This document shows positions 34,877 through 43,495 of a stretch of 64,000 nt of DNA, one piece after another. A program made the translations under genes and the position numbers. This DNA is from JAIQFL01 sp035295745 (GTDB lineage: Bacteria > Acidobacteriota > Terriglobia > Bryobacterales > Bryobacteraceae). The notes beneath the pieces are model-generated. The model ran no database searches. It was not told the origin of the DNA and worked only from the letters and a program-made list of their open reading frames with translations. The stretch lies in the NCBI GenBank assembly GCA_035295745.1, contig DATGIL010000091.1:1-64000 (forward strand), in the 5' to 3' direction. Numbering within the stretch: the stretch's first letter is position 1; each line of letters begins with the position of its first letter.

Positions 34877-37687
34877 ATGACTCCCGAACTTTGGCGTAAA
34901 GTGGAGTCGCTGTTTGCAGAGGCCAGCGAACTTCCACCCGAACGCCGCAAGGAATTCCTCGATCGCTGCTGCCCGGATGAAAGCGTACGCCGGGATGTCG
35001 AGTCTTTGCTGCGGTACGCCGGCGCGGACGCGCGGCCGCTCGACACCATTGTGGACGGAGTCGCCGCGATCCTGCCCCCGGCGCAGGACTTCGCGCGGCG
35101 CCGCGACCTGGCTGGAAGAACGCTGGGCCCATATCGCATCATCAATCTGATCGGGCAGGGAGGAATGGGCGAGATTTACGCCGCCGAAGATCCGCGGCTC
35201 GGAAGACAGGTCGCACTCAAGTTGCTGCCCTCCTCCGAAACGCGAGATGCCGAACGGCTACGCCGCTTTCAACGGGAAGCACGCGCTGCGTCCGCCCTCA
35301 ATCATCCGAATATCGTGACCATCTACGATTTGGGTGAGGCAGACGGCATCGATTACATCGCCACTGAACTCGTCCAGGGCCGGACCATCCGGCAAATCAT
35401 CTCCTCCGGAGAACGATTGCCCGTTGCGGAGACGGTTGCCATTGGAATGCAAATTACAGCCGCGCTGGCGGCGGCGCACGCGGCCGGGATTGTCCACAGG
35501 GATATCAAGCCGGAGAACGTGATGGTCCGGCACGACGGATACGTGAAGGTGCTCGATTTCGGATTGGCCAAACTCCGCGAGGCGCGTACCCCCACCGGTG
35601 CCGAGTCGCTCACCCTGACGCGTCCGGGCATCGTGATGGGAACCTTGCGGTACATGTCGCCGGAACAGGCCCGCGGCCTGGAGACGGACGGACGAAGTGA
35701 CATCTTTAGCCTCGGCGTGGTGCTGTATGAGATGCTGAGCCGGCAGGCACCCTTCACCGGCGAAACCGCTTCTGACGTGCTGGCCGCCATCCTGCGCCAG
35801 GAGCCCGAGCCTATAAATCGGATCGTCGCCGTGCCCGCACCGCTGGAGGCAATTGTCCGCAAATGCCTGCGAAAAGATGCCAGCCAACGATACCAGTCGG
35901 CTGTGAGCTTGCAGGCGGATCTGCAGAACTTCAAACGCGAGCTCGATTCCGCGGAGACACTGCCGGTAAGGATGGATCCCGTTCGGTCCCTGCTATTGAC
36001 GCGGCGTCGCGCAATCCTCGGTTGGGGTGTGGCGGTGGCGGGCGCCGGCGGCCTCGGGGCGATCGGATATGAGCTGCTGAAGCCCAAGTCCCCAATCGCT
36101 CCGGATCATCTGCGAATCACCACCTTCGTGACTAGCAGCGATATCGACAACGCCGCTGTTTCACCGGATGGAAGGTACGTCGCCTATACTCTCAGTTCGA
36201 GGGGGTCTCATGGACTGAGAGTCAAACAACTGGTAAGCGGCAGTAACGAAATCGTGATCGAAGGATCGCACTCCGTTCTTCACCCGAGCTACTCTCCCGA
36301 CGGAACCTATCTCTACTATGTGACCCAAGCCGGGGGGCAGTTGGGTCTGTATCGTCAATTGGCTCTCGGCGGAAATCCGCAGCTACTGATGAAGGGAGCG
36401 GACGGGCCTGCCGCGGTATCGCCCGATGGCCAACAGATGGTGGTGCGGCGCTACAACGACCAGCACGTCTGCTTCCTGGTGCTGGCCCGTTCCGACGGCA
36501 GTGCCGCGCGGGATTTGGCGTCTTCGCGCGATGAGTACGCATTCCTCTCTTACCAATGGGCCCCAGACGGCAAAAGCATCTTGTATCACTCCGGCAGGAA
36601 ATTCCCGGAAGGCAACAAATCCTATCTGGGTGAGCTCGAGCTTGACGGTTCCCACGGAAAAATCGTATCGCCGCCTTCCTCGCCGCCTATGGTGGAGGTA
36701 CGTTGGATCGGGCGGAACGAGGTCTTCGCGATCTATCCGGATCCCGATGCCGGTCACCAAATCTGGTATGTCCCGTTGACCGGAGGAAAGTCCCGGCGCC
36801 TGACGCGTGACTCCAACGACTACCGCACGTTGAGCCCCACCGCGGACGGCAAGACTATCCTCGCGGTCCAAACCACTTCCACCTATAGTCTCTTTTCCGC
36901 GGAACTTGCGCCGAAAAGCGCCAGGACTGGCCCGATCACTACGGGGGTGGGTGCCTATCGATCGGTTCTGCTCCTGCCAGACGGCAGGATCGTGTATAGC
37001 CTGGCGACGGGCGGCAAGACCGATCTCTGGCTGCTGCCGAAACAAGGCGGACCGGGCCAACAGCTCACTTTAACCGGAAATGTCCGATCACAACCCACTC
37101 TTTCGCCCGACGGTCGATACCTCGCTTTCTGTGGAAAAGATGCATTATGGCTGCTGGAGCTCGAGGGCCGCGGCCTGAAACGGCTTCGCACCAGCACATT
37201 TTTTATGAGCCCGACCTTCTCCCCGGACGGGCGATGGCTATACCACGAAGTTGCGGCTGGTGATGAAAAGGGGATGTGGAGGATCCCGCCGGAGGGCGGG
37301 GAAGCCGTCCGATGTGACTTGCCTGATCGGGTAGTATTTTCTGCTGATGGCAAGTTTATGGCCGCCCTGCGATATGACTCTCCCCATCCTTCGATCGAAA
37401 TCCGTCCGGCCGATGGGGGCGCGGTCGTGAGGAAAGTGCATCTCCATTCGTTGAAGTTGGGGATAACCCTCAACTGGATGGGAGAAGACTCGTTCATCCT
37501 CTCCCAGTTGCACGGAGGTACCCCCGGCATCTACCGGCTGCCGGCGAATGGCGATCCGGAGTTCCCGCTGCTCCTGGTAAACGATGAGGACATTACCGGA
37601 TCCAGCGTGTCGCAGGACGGTAAGCAGGTGGTCTATGCGGCTGGACGGTCGGTTTCCAGCCTCGTTATGCTCCAGAGCTACTCCTGA
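34877..37687 (+). CDS. Membrane Ser/Thr protein kinase with extracytoplasmic beta-propeller
   Basis: A 936-aa Hanks-type kinase. A helical N-terminus (1-80) precedes the kinase domain: glycine loop IGQGGMGEIY (about 91), catalytic lysine in VALKLL, HRDIKPENV with the catalytic Asp at about 209, DFGLAKL (about 227), SPEQARG instead of APE. One membrane helix lies at about 377-398. The remaining 530 residues are TolB/PD40-type propeller blades (VSPDGRYVAYTL; YSPDGTYLYYV; LSPDGRYLAFCG; FSPDGRWLYHEV). The propeller is probably a periplasmic ligand or protein sensor. ATG 34877 follows the sigma-factor stop by four bases; the pair is a signalling unit. Confidence 0.93.
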   Translation: MTPELWRKVESLFAEASELPPERRKEFLDRCCPDESVRRDVESLLRYAGADARPLDTIVDGVAAILPPAQDFARRRDLAGRTLGPYRIINLIGQGGMGEIYAAEDPRLGRQVALKLLPSSETRDAERLRRFQREARAASALNHPNIVTIYDLGEADGIDYIATELVQGRTIRQIISSGERLPVAETVAIGMQITAALAAAHAAGIVHRDIKPENVMVRHDGYVKVLDFGLAKLREARTPTGAESLTLTRPGIVMGTLRYMSPEQARGLETDGRSDIFSLGVVLYEMLSRQAPFTGETASDVLAAILRQEPEPINRIVAVPAPLEAIVRKCLRKDASQRYQSAVSLQADLQNFKRELDSAETLPVRMDPVRSLLLTRRRAILGWGVAVAGAGGLGAIGYELLKPKSPIAPDHLRITTFVTSSDIDNAAVSPDGRYVAYTLSSRGSHGLRVKQLVSGSNEIVIEGSHSVLHPSYSPDGTYLYYVTQAGGQLGLYRQLALGGNPQLLMKGADGPAAVSPDGQQMVVRRYNDQHVCFLVLARSDGSAARDLASSRDEYAFLSYQWAPDGKSILYHSGRKFPEGNKSYLGELELDGSHGKIVSPPSSPPMVEVRWIGRNEVFAIYPDPDAGHQIWYVPLTGGKSRRLTRDSNDYRTLSPTADGKTILAVQTTSTYSLFSAELAPKSARTGPITTGVGAYRSVLLLPDGRIVYSLATGGKTDLWLLPKQGGPGQQLTLTGNVRSQPTLSPDGRYLAFCGKDALWLLELEGRGLKRLRTSTFFMSPTFSPDGRWLYHEVAAGDEKGMWRIPPEGGEAVRCDLPDRVVFSADGKFMAALRYDSPHPSIEIRPADGGAVVRKVHLHSLKLGITLNWMGEDSFILSQLHGGTPGIYRLPANGDPEFPLLLVNDEDITGSSVSQDGKQVVYAAGRSVSSLVMLQSYS

Positions 37688-38239
37688 CGGTCTTCAAAAG
37701 GGCAATCGATTCCCAACAGAATCGCTCTCGTATGTTTCGTCATATTGCCGTTGGTGGGTATGCCTGGCGAACGATTCCTGTCACTTGGTCTGAGTGCTTG
37801 CATGGTGTCGAGCTGAATCTTTTTAGCCTTGCGCTTACGTCTTCTATGGGGTGCGGGAAAATCGGATCACGGTTTAGAGAAATTATTCCTGCTATAAGAA
37901 TGAATTACTTGGCAGAAAGAATTGGCGAGTGGCGACACGTCCAAGATTAAATTGAAATTGTAAAGGATTGCAGCAAGGAAAAGCAATCTCACAAACAAAA
38001 AATGTCGGGCGACCCGATTATTATAATCATCCCCGGACTGTGGTAATCTGAGCTTCCGCTAAGATTCGCTAAATCATCGCGTTCCCCACAGGCGCGGTCT
38101 GCTGATAACCCCCATCGGGGGGTATCTATTAAAAGATAAATGCTGGTATCATTCTTTGGGGGTACTTCTTTCGAGGAAGTATTCCCAAAGTGGCCAGACA
38201 AAAGTCTGAAATCCAAACATATGGCCAGGGGCTGGATTA
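37688..38239. other. AT-richer intergenic region upstream of the CHAT gene
   Basis: 552 bases without a convincing gene. It is less GC-rich than its surroundings from about 37730 on. It has a perfect 13-base palindrome GATTATTATAATC at about 38015-38027 and a cluster of hairpins close to the next gene (separate entry). Short open frames here show no coding character. It probably holds the promoter and leader of the CHAT-sigma-anti-sigma unit. Confidence 0.6.
38104..38208 (+). promoter_or_regulatory. Three-hairpin structured leader upstream of the CHAT gene
   Basis: Hairpin A: GATAACCCCC (38104-38113), loop ATC, GGGGGGTATC (38117-38126), nine pairs and one mismatch. Hairpin B: CTTTGGGGGTACTTC (38154-38168), loop of seven, GAAGTATTCCCAAAG (38176-38190); as RNA all fifteen positions pair, two as G-U. 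Hairpin C: CAGAC AAAA GTCTG (38195-38208). The GTG start of the CHAT gene lies 32 bases downstream. Hairpin B is unusually long for chance, and its G-U pairs fit an RNA structure on the plus strand. None is followed by a T-run, so simple termination is not indicated. Confidence 0.65.
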
Positions 38240-40735
38240 GTGAGAGCAGCCAGGATTTGGTCTTGGTGCCTGTGTGGACTAGTGTTTTGCGGTACCTTGT
38301 TACGGTACCTTCCGAATTCCCCGGAGAGGCCTCTTCATTCCGCTTCAAAAACGGCTGACTCCGTAGAACCACGCTTCAAAGCTCTGATGAAGGAAGGCGG
38401 CGGGTTCTTCGTTCAGGGGCGCTACAGCGTGGCCCGCGAACGCTTCGCGGCCGCCCATCAATTGGCCATCGCCTCGTCTCGTAACGATCTGGCCGGCCGC
38501 GCCATGAGCAATATAGGAGGGTGCCAATATGCCCTCCACTCCTATCAACCCGCACTCCACTCCTTTCTGGATGCTCGCCGCCTCGCGGACGCGGAGGCCG
38601 ATGCCAATACCGTGGCTGTTCTGGACGCCAACATCGCCTCTCTTTACGCCCAGATGGGAGAAGTAGACGCGGCTGTTCAGTGGCTCCAGGGCACACTCAC
38701 CCAGATCGGATCGAAGACCGGGTATTTCCGCTCCAAAATGGAAATTGAAATGGGCGCGCTGCTCGCGCGGCAAGAGCTCCTGAGTGACAAGCCAGAGCGT
38801 CTCCCGCTGGATCAAATGCAGCAGGCTGAATTGATGTTCCAACGAGGGATCGATGGCGCCGCCAAGGACCGCGATCTCGCTACCTACGCCCTCGGTTGGA
38901 ATCGGCTGGGCGAGGAACTTCTGCGGCGCAAGGAACTCCCCGGTGCCGAGCGAGCTTTGCTGGAGGCCTACCGCGTTCGTAAACTCAACCATTTGCCGCT
39001 GGATAGCTCGTACTGGAATTTGGGGGAATTGCGACTCGCGCAAGGGGATTTGCCCTCTGCCTCGGCACTGTTGGATCGCGCCGTCGAACTCTCCGAAAAC
39101 GCCCAGGGGACCATGCCCCAATGGCACGTCTTCGATGCGCGAGGCCGCGTCCGTATGGAGCAGGGGCGCTTATCCGAAGCTCTGGACGATTTCCGCATCG
39201 CGGTGCGCCTTGCGCGCACCGAGCGTTGGTCGGCCCCAGCCGCAGAAGCCACCAGAATCGGTGCCGAAGGCATGCTCGATCAAGTCCATTCCGATCTGAT
39301 CGAAGCCGGCAACCGGCTTTACATCGAAACTCGGGATCCGGCGCTGATCCGTGAGACTTTCGATGCTGCCGAAGAGAATCGCGCCAACAGCCTCCGGCAA
39401 ATCGTACAAGGACGGCACTCCGCGACTGCGGACCTGCCCCCGGAATACTGGGAACTCCTCACCCGACTGCAACGTGCCGAGGTCACTGCCATTCGAAGCT
39501 CCGACCCTGCTGCGCAACAGGCAGTGAGCACCGCACGAGCGGAAATCGTCCGCATCGAGGCGTCGGTTCTTCCAGACTCGCTGCCCCTGCCCGGCGGCTT
39601 GCTCGATCGCGCTCAGCGGGCGCTCCTTCCCGATACCGCTCTTTTTTCATTTCACCTGGGCAACTCAATCTCCTGGCTTTGGGCTATGGATCGAGACAGT
39701 CTTAGACTCTATGCCCTGCCGCCCCGCGGGCAGATCGAGTCCCAGGTGCGACGCGTGACCGAGGCGATTCGCAACAACGCATCCGACGCCACGCGGCAGG
39801 GCGCGGAGTTGTATCGAACCCTATTTGGAGCACTCGCGCCTCGCTATCAAAGGAAGGGACAATGGCTTCTGGCCCTCGATGAGTCGCTGCTCAACGTCCC
39901 CTTTCCCGCGTTGCCCGAGCGGCTGCAAGCCCACCCGACATATATCGTGGAACATCACGCCACCGAAGTGATTCCTGGCGTTGGTTACTGGTTGGAGGCC
40001 GTCGCCCGGCATCGCACACTCGAGACCACACCAATGTTCCTGGGTGTGGGTGACCCGATCTACAACCGGGCAGATCCGCGTGCACCCTCAAGAAACGCTA
40101 CGGTGCGCCGGATTTTTCCCAACTCCTTGACGCTCTTCGCGGCATCGAAAGCGGACGGCGATTCTTTGGCGCTCCCCAGGCTGGTGGGGAGTGGTCCGGA
40201 ACTGGACCAGTGTTCGCGCATTTGGCAGGGCGAGCACTTGCTGTTGAAGGGCGCAGATGCGTCGCGCCAGAACCTGTTGGAGCAACTGCGCCGTAAACCC
40301 GCCATCGTCCACATTGCCACCCACGTCCTCGCATCCAGCCAGCGCCCCTCATACGGATTGATTGCCCTGAGCATGAACGACCGGAACGAGACGGAGTTAC
40401 TGCAACCCATGGAGATCTCGCGCTGGAAGATCGAAGTAGGCCTGGTGGTGCTGAGCGGCTGCCACTCCGCCGCCGGCGCAACTCTCCCCGGTTCGGGGTT
40501 GATGGGATTGACTCGCGCCTGGCTGATTGCCGGTGCCCAATCGGTTGTCGCCAGTCATTGGGACACACCGGATCAGGAAGGAGATATCTTTCGCGCCTTC
40601 TACGCAAGCTTGAGGGCTCAGCCACATCCTGACCCCAGGCAGGCGTTGCGCACAGCCCAGTTGGAGATGATTCGCGGCGGCAGTTGGCGCGCAGAATCCC
40701 GTTATTGGGGAACCTACTTCGTGGTGGGTGATTGA
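38240..40735 (+). CDS. TPR and CHAT (caspase-like) protein
   Basis: An 831-aa protein. A hydrophobic N-terminus (WSWCLCGLVFCGTLL) suggests membrane attachment. Residues about 45-400 are TPR-like helical pairs (GRYSVARERFAAAHQLA; GEVDAAVQWLQGTLTQI; QGRLSEALDDFRIAVRLA). The C-terminal CHAT domain (about 520-831) keeps the dyad: H695 in IVHIATHV and C741 in VVLSGCHSAAG, plus GLTRAWLIAGAQSVVASHWD. CHAT proteases cleave partner proteins on a signal sensed by the repeats. The start is GTG 38240. Its stop overlaps the next ATG (TGATG), so it is made together with the sigma factor. Confidence 0.92.
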   Translation: MRAARIWSWCLCGLVFCGTLLRYLPNSPERPLHSASKTADSVEPRFKALMKEGGGFFVQGRYSVARERFAAAHQLAIASSRNDLAGRAMSNIGGCQYALHSYQPALHSFLDARRLADAEADANTVAVLDANIASLYAQMGEVDAAVQWLQGTLTQIGSKTGYFRSKMEIEMGALLARQELLSDKPERLPLDQMQQAELMFQRGIDGAAKDRDLATYALGWNRLGEELLRRKELPGAERALLEAYRVRKLNHLPLDSSYWNLGELRLAQGDLPSASALLDRAVELSENAQGTMPQWHVFDARGRVRMEQGRLSEALDDFRIAVRLARTERWSAPAAEATRIGAEGMLDQVHSDLIEAGNRLYIETRDPALIRETFDAAEENRANSLRQIVQGRHSATADLPPEYWELLTRLQRAEVTAIRSSDPAAQQAVSTARAEIVRIEASVLPDSLPLPGGLLDRAQRALLPDTALFSFHLGNSISWLWAMDRDSLRLYALPPRGQIESQVRRVTEAIRNNASDATRQGAELYRTLFGALAPRYQRKGQWLLALDESLLNVPFPALPERLQAHPTYIVEHHATEVIPGVGYWLEAVARHRTLETTPMFLGVGDPIYNRADPRAPSRNATVRRIFPNSLTLFAASKADGDSLALPRLVGSGPELDQCSRIWQGEHLLLKGADASRQNLLEQLRRKPAIVHIATHVLASSQRPSYGLIALSMNDRNETELLQPMEISRWKIEVGLVVLSGCHSAAGATLPGSGLMGLTRAWLIAGAQSVVASHWDTPDQEGDIFRAFYASLRAQPHPDPRQALRTAQLEMIRGGSWRAESRYWGTYFVVGD

Positions 40736-41361
40736 TGAATTCCGAAACCGAGCCTGTTCTCGAACTTGCCAGTCAGGGAGACGCTTCCCTTGTAGCACTG
40801 GTGGACCGCGTGCACCGCGGTGATCCCTCCGGGATGGAAGAGCTTTACCAGTTGTTCTCGAAGGGAATTCGCTTCTACCTTTGCCGTCATCTCGGGCCCC
40901 AGGATCTGGATGATCGGGTCCACGATCTCTTCCTGATCATTATCCAGTCCATCCAGAGAGGCGACCTTCGCGAGCCTGAGCGCTTGATGGGCTATGTGCG
41001 AACCGTCGTGCGCCGCCAGGTCGCCGCGCATATCGATAACGTTATGCAGGCTCGTCGCAATCAGATTGGCCTCGACTACGGTCTTCCGCTCTCGGATGGA
41101 TACCAATCGAATCCCGAGCGCCAAGTCATCGCCGAACAGAACAACGCTCTCGCCATGCGAATGTTAAACAGTTTGCACAAACGGGAGAGAGAGGTCCTGA
41201 TGCGTTTCTATCTGAAAGAACAGACTGCGGAACAAATCTGCACCGAAATGGACCTCACTACGACACAATTCCGTCTGATCAAATCCAGGGCGAAGGCCCG
41301 TTTTGGGGAGCTTGGCAAACGGAGGCTTTCCCTGAAACCGGGCGTCTGTCAAGAGTCTTAG
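40735..41361 (+). CDS. ECF-type sigma-70 family factor
   Basis: A 208-aa sigma factor. Region 2 is seen as RGDPSGMEELYQLFSKGIRF with DDRVHDLFLIIIQSIQRGD and YVRTVVRRQVAAHI; region 4 as LHKREREVLMRFYLKEQTAEQ then MDLTTTQFRLIKSRAKARFG. It differs from the sigma factor at 34.3 kb. ATG 40735 shares one base with the stop of the CHAT gene, so translation is coupled. The zinc-finger protein that follows is its probable anti-sigma factor. Confidence 0.9.
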   Translation: MNSETEPVLELASQGDASLVALVDRVHRGDPSGMEELYQLFSKGIRFYLCRHLGPQDLDDRVHDLFLIIIQSIQRGDLREPERLMGYVRTVVRRQVAAHIDNVMQARRNQIGLDYGLPLSDGYQSNPERQVIAEQNNALAMRMLNSLHKREREVLMRFYLKEQTAEQICTEMDLTTTQFRLIKSRAKARFGELGKRRLSLKPGVCQES

Positions 41362-41456
41362 AAGTACTAGATCTACTAGTAATTATTTTGAGAATATTTT
41401 GAGAAACTCGGCACTGTAATATCGAACGCGAAATCGTTCACAATGGAGATTCGAGC

Positions 41457-42074
41457 GTGCTCAAAACGAACCACCACCTGGACGAGGAGGACATCGAGAA
41501 GTATTCCATGGGTGATCTCGGCGAACCCGCGATCTCCCTTTTCGAGGAACACCTGCTCATCTGCGAGTCTTGCCAGGATCGGGTCGCACAAAGCGATCGT
41601 TACGTTCCGTTAGTGCAATCCGCCAGTGCCGAAATCCGCCGGAAAAACGCGAAGTGGGCGGATCGGAGTCGATGGCTTTTTCCCCGCTGGACCCCGGCTT
41701 TCGCTGCCGCGGCGCTGCTGTTTTCGAGTGCATTGGGTCTGCAATGGTTCGCTAGACGGCAAGCTTCCAATAATCAGCCTCCCGTCGCGATTTCCCTGGC
41801 GGCCACCCGCGGTAATGGATTCGGGTCCAAAGCACCGGCTGGAAGAGCGCTGACCCTGCAGCTCGATTTCACTGCAATGCCGGCCTCGGAATCATATCGA
41901 CTGGAATTGGTCGACAGCCGCGGCAAGCGCGTCTGGCAGGGTGGAGTAAATCCTCAAGACACCCATGGCGCGGTTTCGATCCCAGGATTGTCTCGGGGGC
42001 TCTATTTCCTGCGGGCTTATGCCCCCACCGGCGATCTTCTCCGGGAATACGGCCTGGAAGTTGCAAGCCAGTAA
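41457..42074 (+). CDS. Zinc-finger anti-sigma-like membrane protein
   Basis: A 205-aa single-pass protein. The cytoplasmic N-terminus has the anti-sigma zinc-binding pattern FEEHLLICESCQDRV (H-x3-C-x2-C, residues about 31-38) after a DIEKYSMGDL helix. One membrane segment follows (TPAFAAAALLFSSALGLQWF, about 76-95) and a beta-rich outer domain (LTLQLDFTAMPASESYRLEL; GLYFLRAYAPTGD). It probably holds the upstream sigma factor inactive until a signal, perhaps CHAT cleavage, releases it; that link is inference. GTG 41457 has GGAG eight bases upstream. Confidence 0.82.
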   Translation: MLKTNHHLDEEDIEKYSMGDLGEPAISLFEEHLLICESCQDRVAQSDRYVPLVQSASAEIRRKNAKWADRSRWLFPRWTPAFAAAALLFSSALGLQWFARRQASNNQPPVAISLAATRGNGFGSKAPAGRALTLQLDFTAMPASESYRLELVDSRGKRVWQGGVNPQDTHGAVSIPGLSRGLYFLRAYAPTGDLLREYGLEVASQ

Positions 42075-42095
42075 ACTCCTCATCCAGCCCGTTTG

Positions 42096-42398
42096 TCAGT
42101 GCCCTTTCGCCAACCCTTTCGAGATCAGGTCCGCCATTCCCAATCCTCCGTGTTGCGATAAAGCTGCGGCGAACTGCTGTTCCGCGTACTCCGTGGCGCA
42201 ATCGCTCGTAGAGTCGCCGCCACCCGACCCCAGCCAACCTCCTCCGCTTTCGCGCACTGATCGCAGCATCTGGCCGATCAACAAGGCTTCGAACTGCTGG
42301 GCAGCATCCCGCACTTTGGCGGGGTCATCGCCTTTTTTGGAGTTGGCCTCTCCACCGCTAAGCAACGGCATCATTTGAGCAATTCCCGTAGGACTCAT
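42096..42398 (-). CDS. flgJ: Flagellar rod-binding protein, FlgJ N-terminal type
   Basis: A 100-aa protein equal to the rod-binding half of FlgJ: VRDAAQQFEALLIGQMLRSV and a C-terminal QFAAALSQHGGLGMADLISK. The muramidase half found in enterobacterial FlgJ is absent, as in many phyla, so another enzyme must open the peptidoglycan. I start at ATG 42398, two bases after the flgI stop; a TTG two codons earlier is in frame. Last gene of the rod/ring operon. Confidence 0.88.
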   Translation of the reverse strand: MSPTGIAQMMPLLSGGEANSKKGDDPAKVRDAAQQFEALLIGQMLRSVRESGGGWLGSGGGDSTSDCATEYAEQQFAAALSQHGGLGMADLISKGLAKGH

Positions 42399-42400
42399 CT

Positions 42401-43492
42401 TCAAATCACCTCTACATCCGCCTCGAGAGCACCCGCGCTTCGCAGGCTCTGCAGGATCGCGATCACATCCCGCGGCGTGGAACCGATCGCCGCCAGTGCC
42501 CGCACCAGTTCTTCGACGGTGGCTCCCTGCTTCAGCACTACGCTTCGCGCCTTTTCCTCTTTTGTAGTGACCGCGGTTTGCGGTACGACCTCGGTAGTCC
42601 CCTGCGGAGAGAGGGGTGCGGGTTGTGAGACGGCAAACGTGGTCTGGACCTCCACACTCAAGTTCCCGTGCAGGATGCCTACCGGAGCGATGTGGACGTC
42701 TTTCCCTAAAACGATGGTCCCTGTTCGCTCATTAATTACGACTTTCGCTGGACGGTCCGCTTCCACCACCAGGCTCTCCAGCACCGCAATGAACTCGGTG
42801 GCGCGGTTTCCGTAATCGGGCGGAATCGAGACACTGATCAGGCCTGCATTTTCCGATCTGGCAGTGCGCATCGCAAATCTCTGATTCACCGCCTCTACGA
42901 TCCGGGCTGAAGTAGTGTAATCCGCCTGACGCAACTGCAGCCTCACGACGTCGCGCGGCGTCAACGACGGCGCCGCCCGTTCAATAATCGCGCCGTTCGG
43001 CGATCGGCCTACGGTGGGATGATTCACCGTCTGGCTGGCACCTGCCCGCCCCGTGGCAAAGCCTCCTGTGACCACCGGTCCCTGTGCTACTGCGTAGACC
43101 TGTCCATCGGCGCCACGGAGCGAGGTCAGCAGGAGAATGCCCCCCTGCAGCGTGCCTGCGTCTCCAATTGCGGCTGAGGTCGCGTCGATGCGCATCCCCG
43201 GTTGGGCGAATGCCGGCAGAGTGGCGGTTACCATGACCGCCGCCGTATTCGTCACCCGGATGGCCGTGGACGGAACCGAGATGCCCATCCGCGAGAGCAG
43301 GTTCGTCAGACTCTGCGCCGAAAACATGGTCTGCCGGCTATCGCCTTTGCCCGCCAGCCCGACCACCAGCCCATAACCAATCAACTGGTTCTCGCGAACG
43401 CCCTCAATCGACACCAAATCCTTCAGGCGCTCCGCCTGCGCCGGCAGGGGAATCAGCGAGACCATCATCGTAAATGCGAACAGTGTTCTCAT
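42401..43492 (-). CDS. flgI: Flagellar P-ring protein FlgI
   Basis: A 363-aa periplasmic ring protein with signal peptide MRTLFAFTMMVSLIPLPAQA. Family blocks: RLKDLVSIEGVRENQLIGYG then LVVGLAGKGDS, NLLSRMGI, AVMVTATLPAFAQPG, GGILLLTSLRGADGQVYAVA, VVINERTGTIVLGKDV and the C-terminal LVRALAAIGSTPRDVIAILQ. Full family length. It forms the peptidoglycan-level bushing around the rod. Three bases separate it from flgH. Confidence 0.96.
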   Translation of the reverse strand: MRTLFAFTMMVSLIPLPAQAERLKDLVSIEGVRENQLIGYGLVVGLAGKGDSRQTMFSAQSLTNLLSRMGISVPSTAIRVTNTAAVMVTATLPAFAQPGMRIDATSAAIGDAGTLQGGILLLTSLRGADGQVYAVAQGPVVTGGFATGRAGASQTVNHPTVGRSPNGAIIERAAPSLTPRDVVRLQLRQADYTTSARIVEAVNQRFAMRTARSENAGLISVSIPPDYGNRATEFIAVLESLVVEADRPAKVVINERTGTIVLGKDVHIAPVGILHGNLSVEVQTTFAVSQPAPLSPQGTTEVVPQTAVTTKEEKARSVVLKQGATVEELVRALAAIGSTPRDVIAILQSLRSAGALEADVEVI

Positions 43493-43495
43493 GTT

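Noticed and set aside
37732..37950. 72-aa open frame upstream of the CHAT gene
   Set aside because: No ribosome binding site, AT-rich composition unlike neighbouring genes and no protein features; treated as non-coding.
38154..38190. Rho-independent terminator
   Set aside because: The stem is strong but is followed by TGGCCAGAC, not a T-run, and it lies just upstream of a gene rather than after one.
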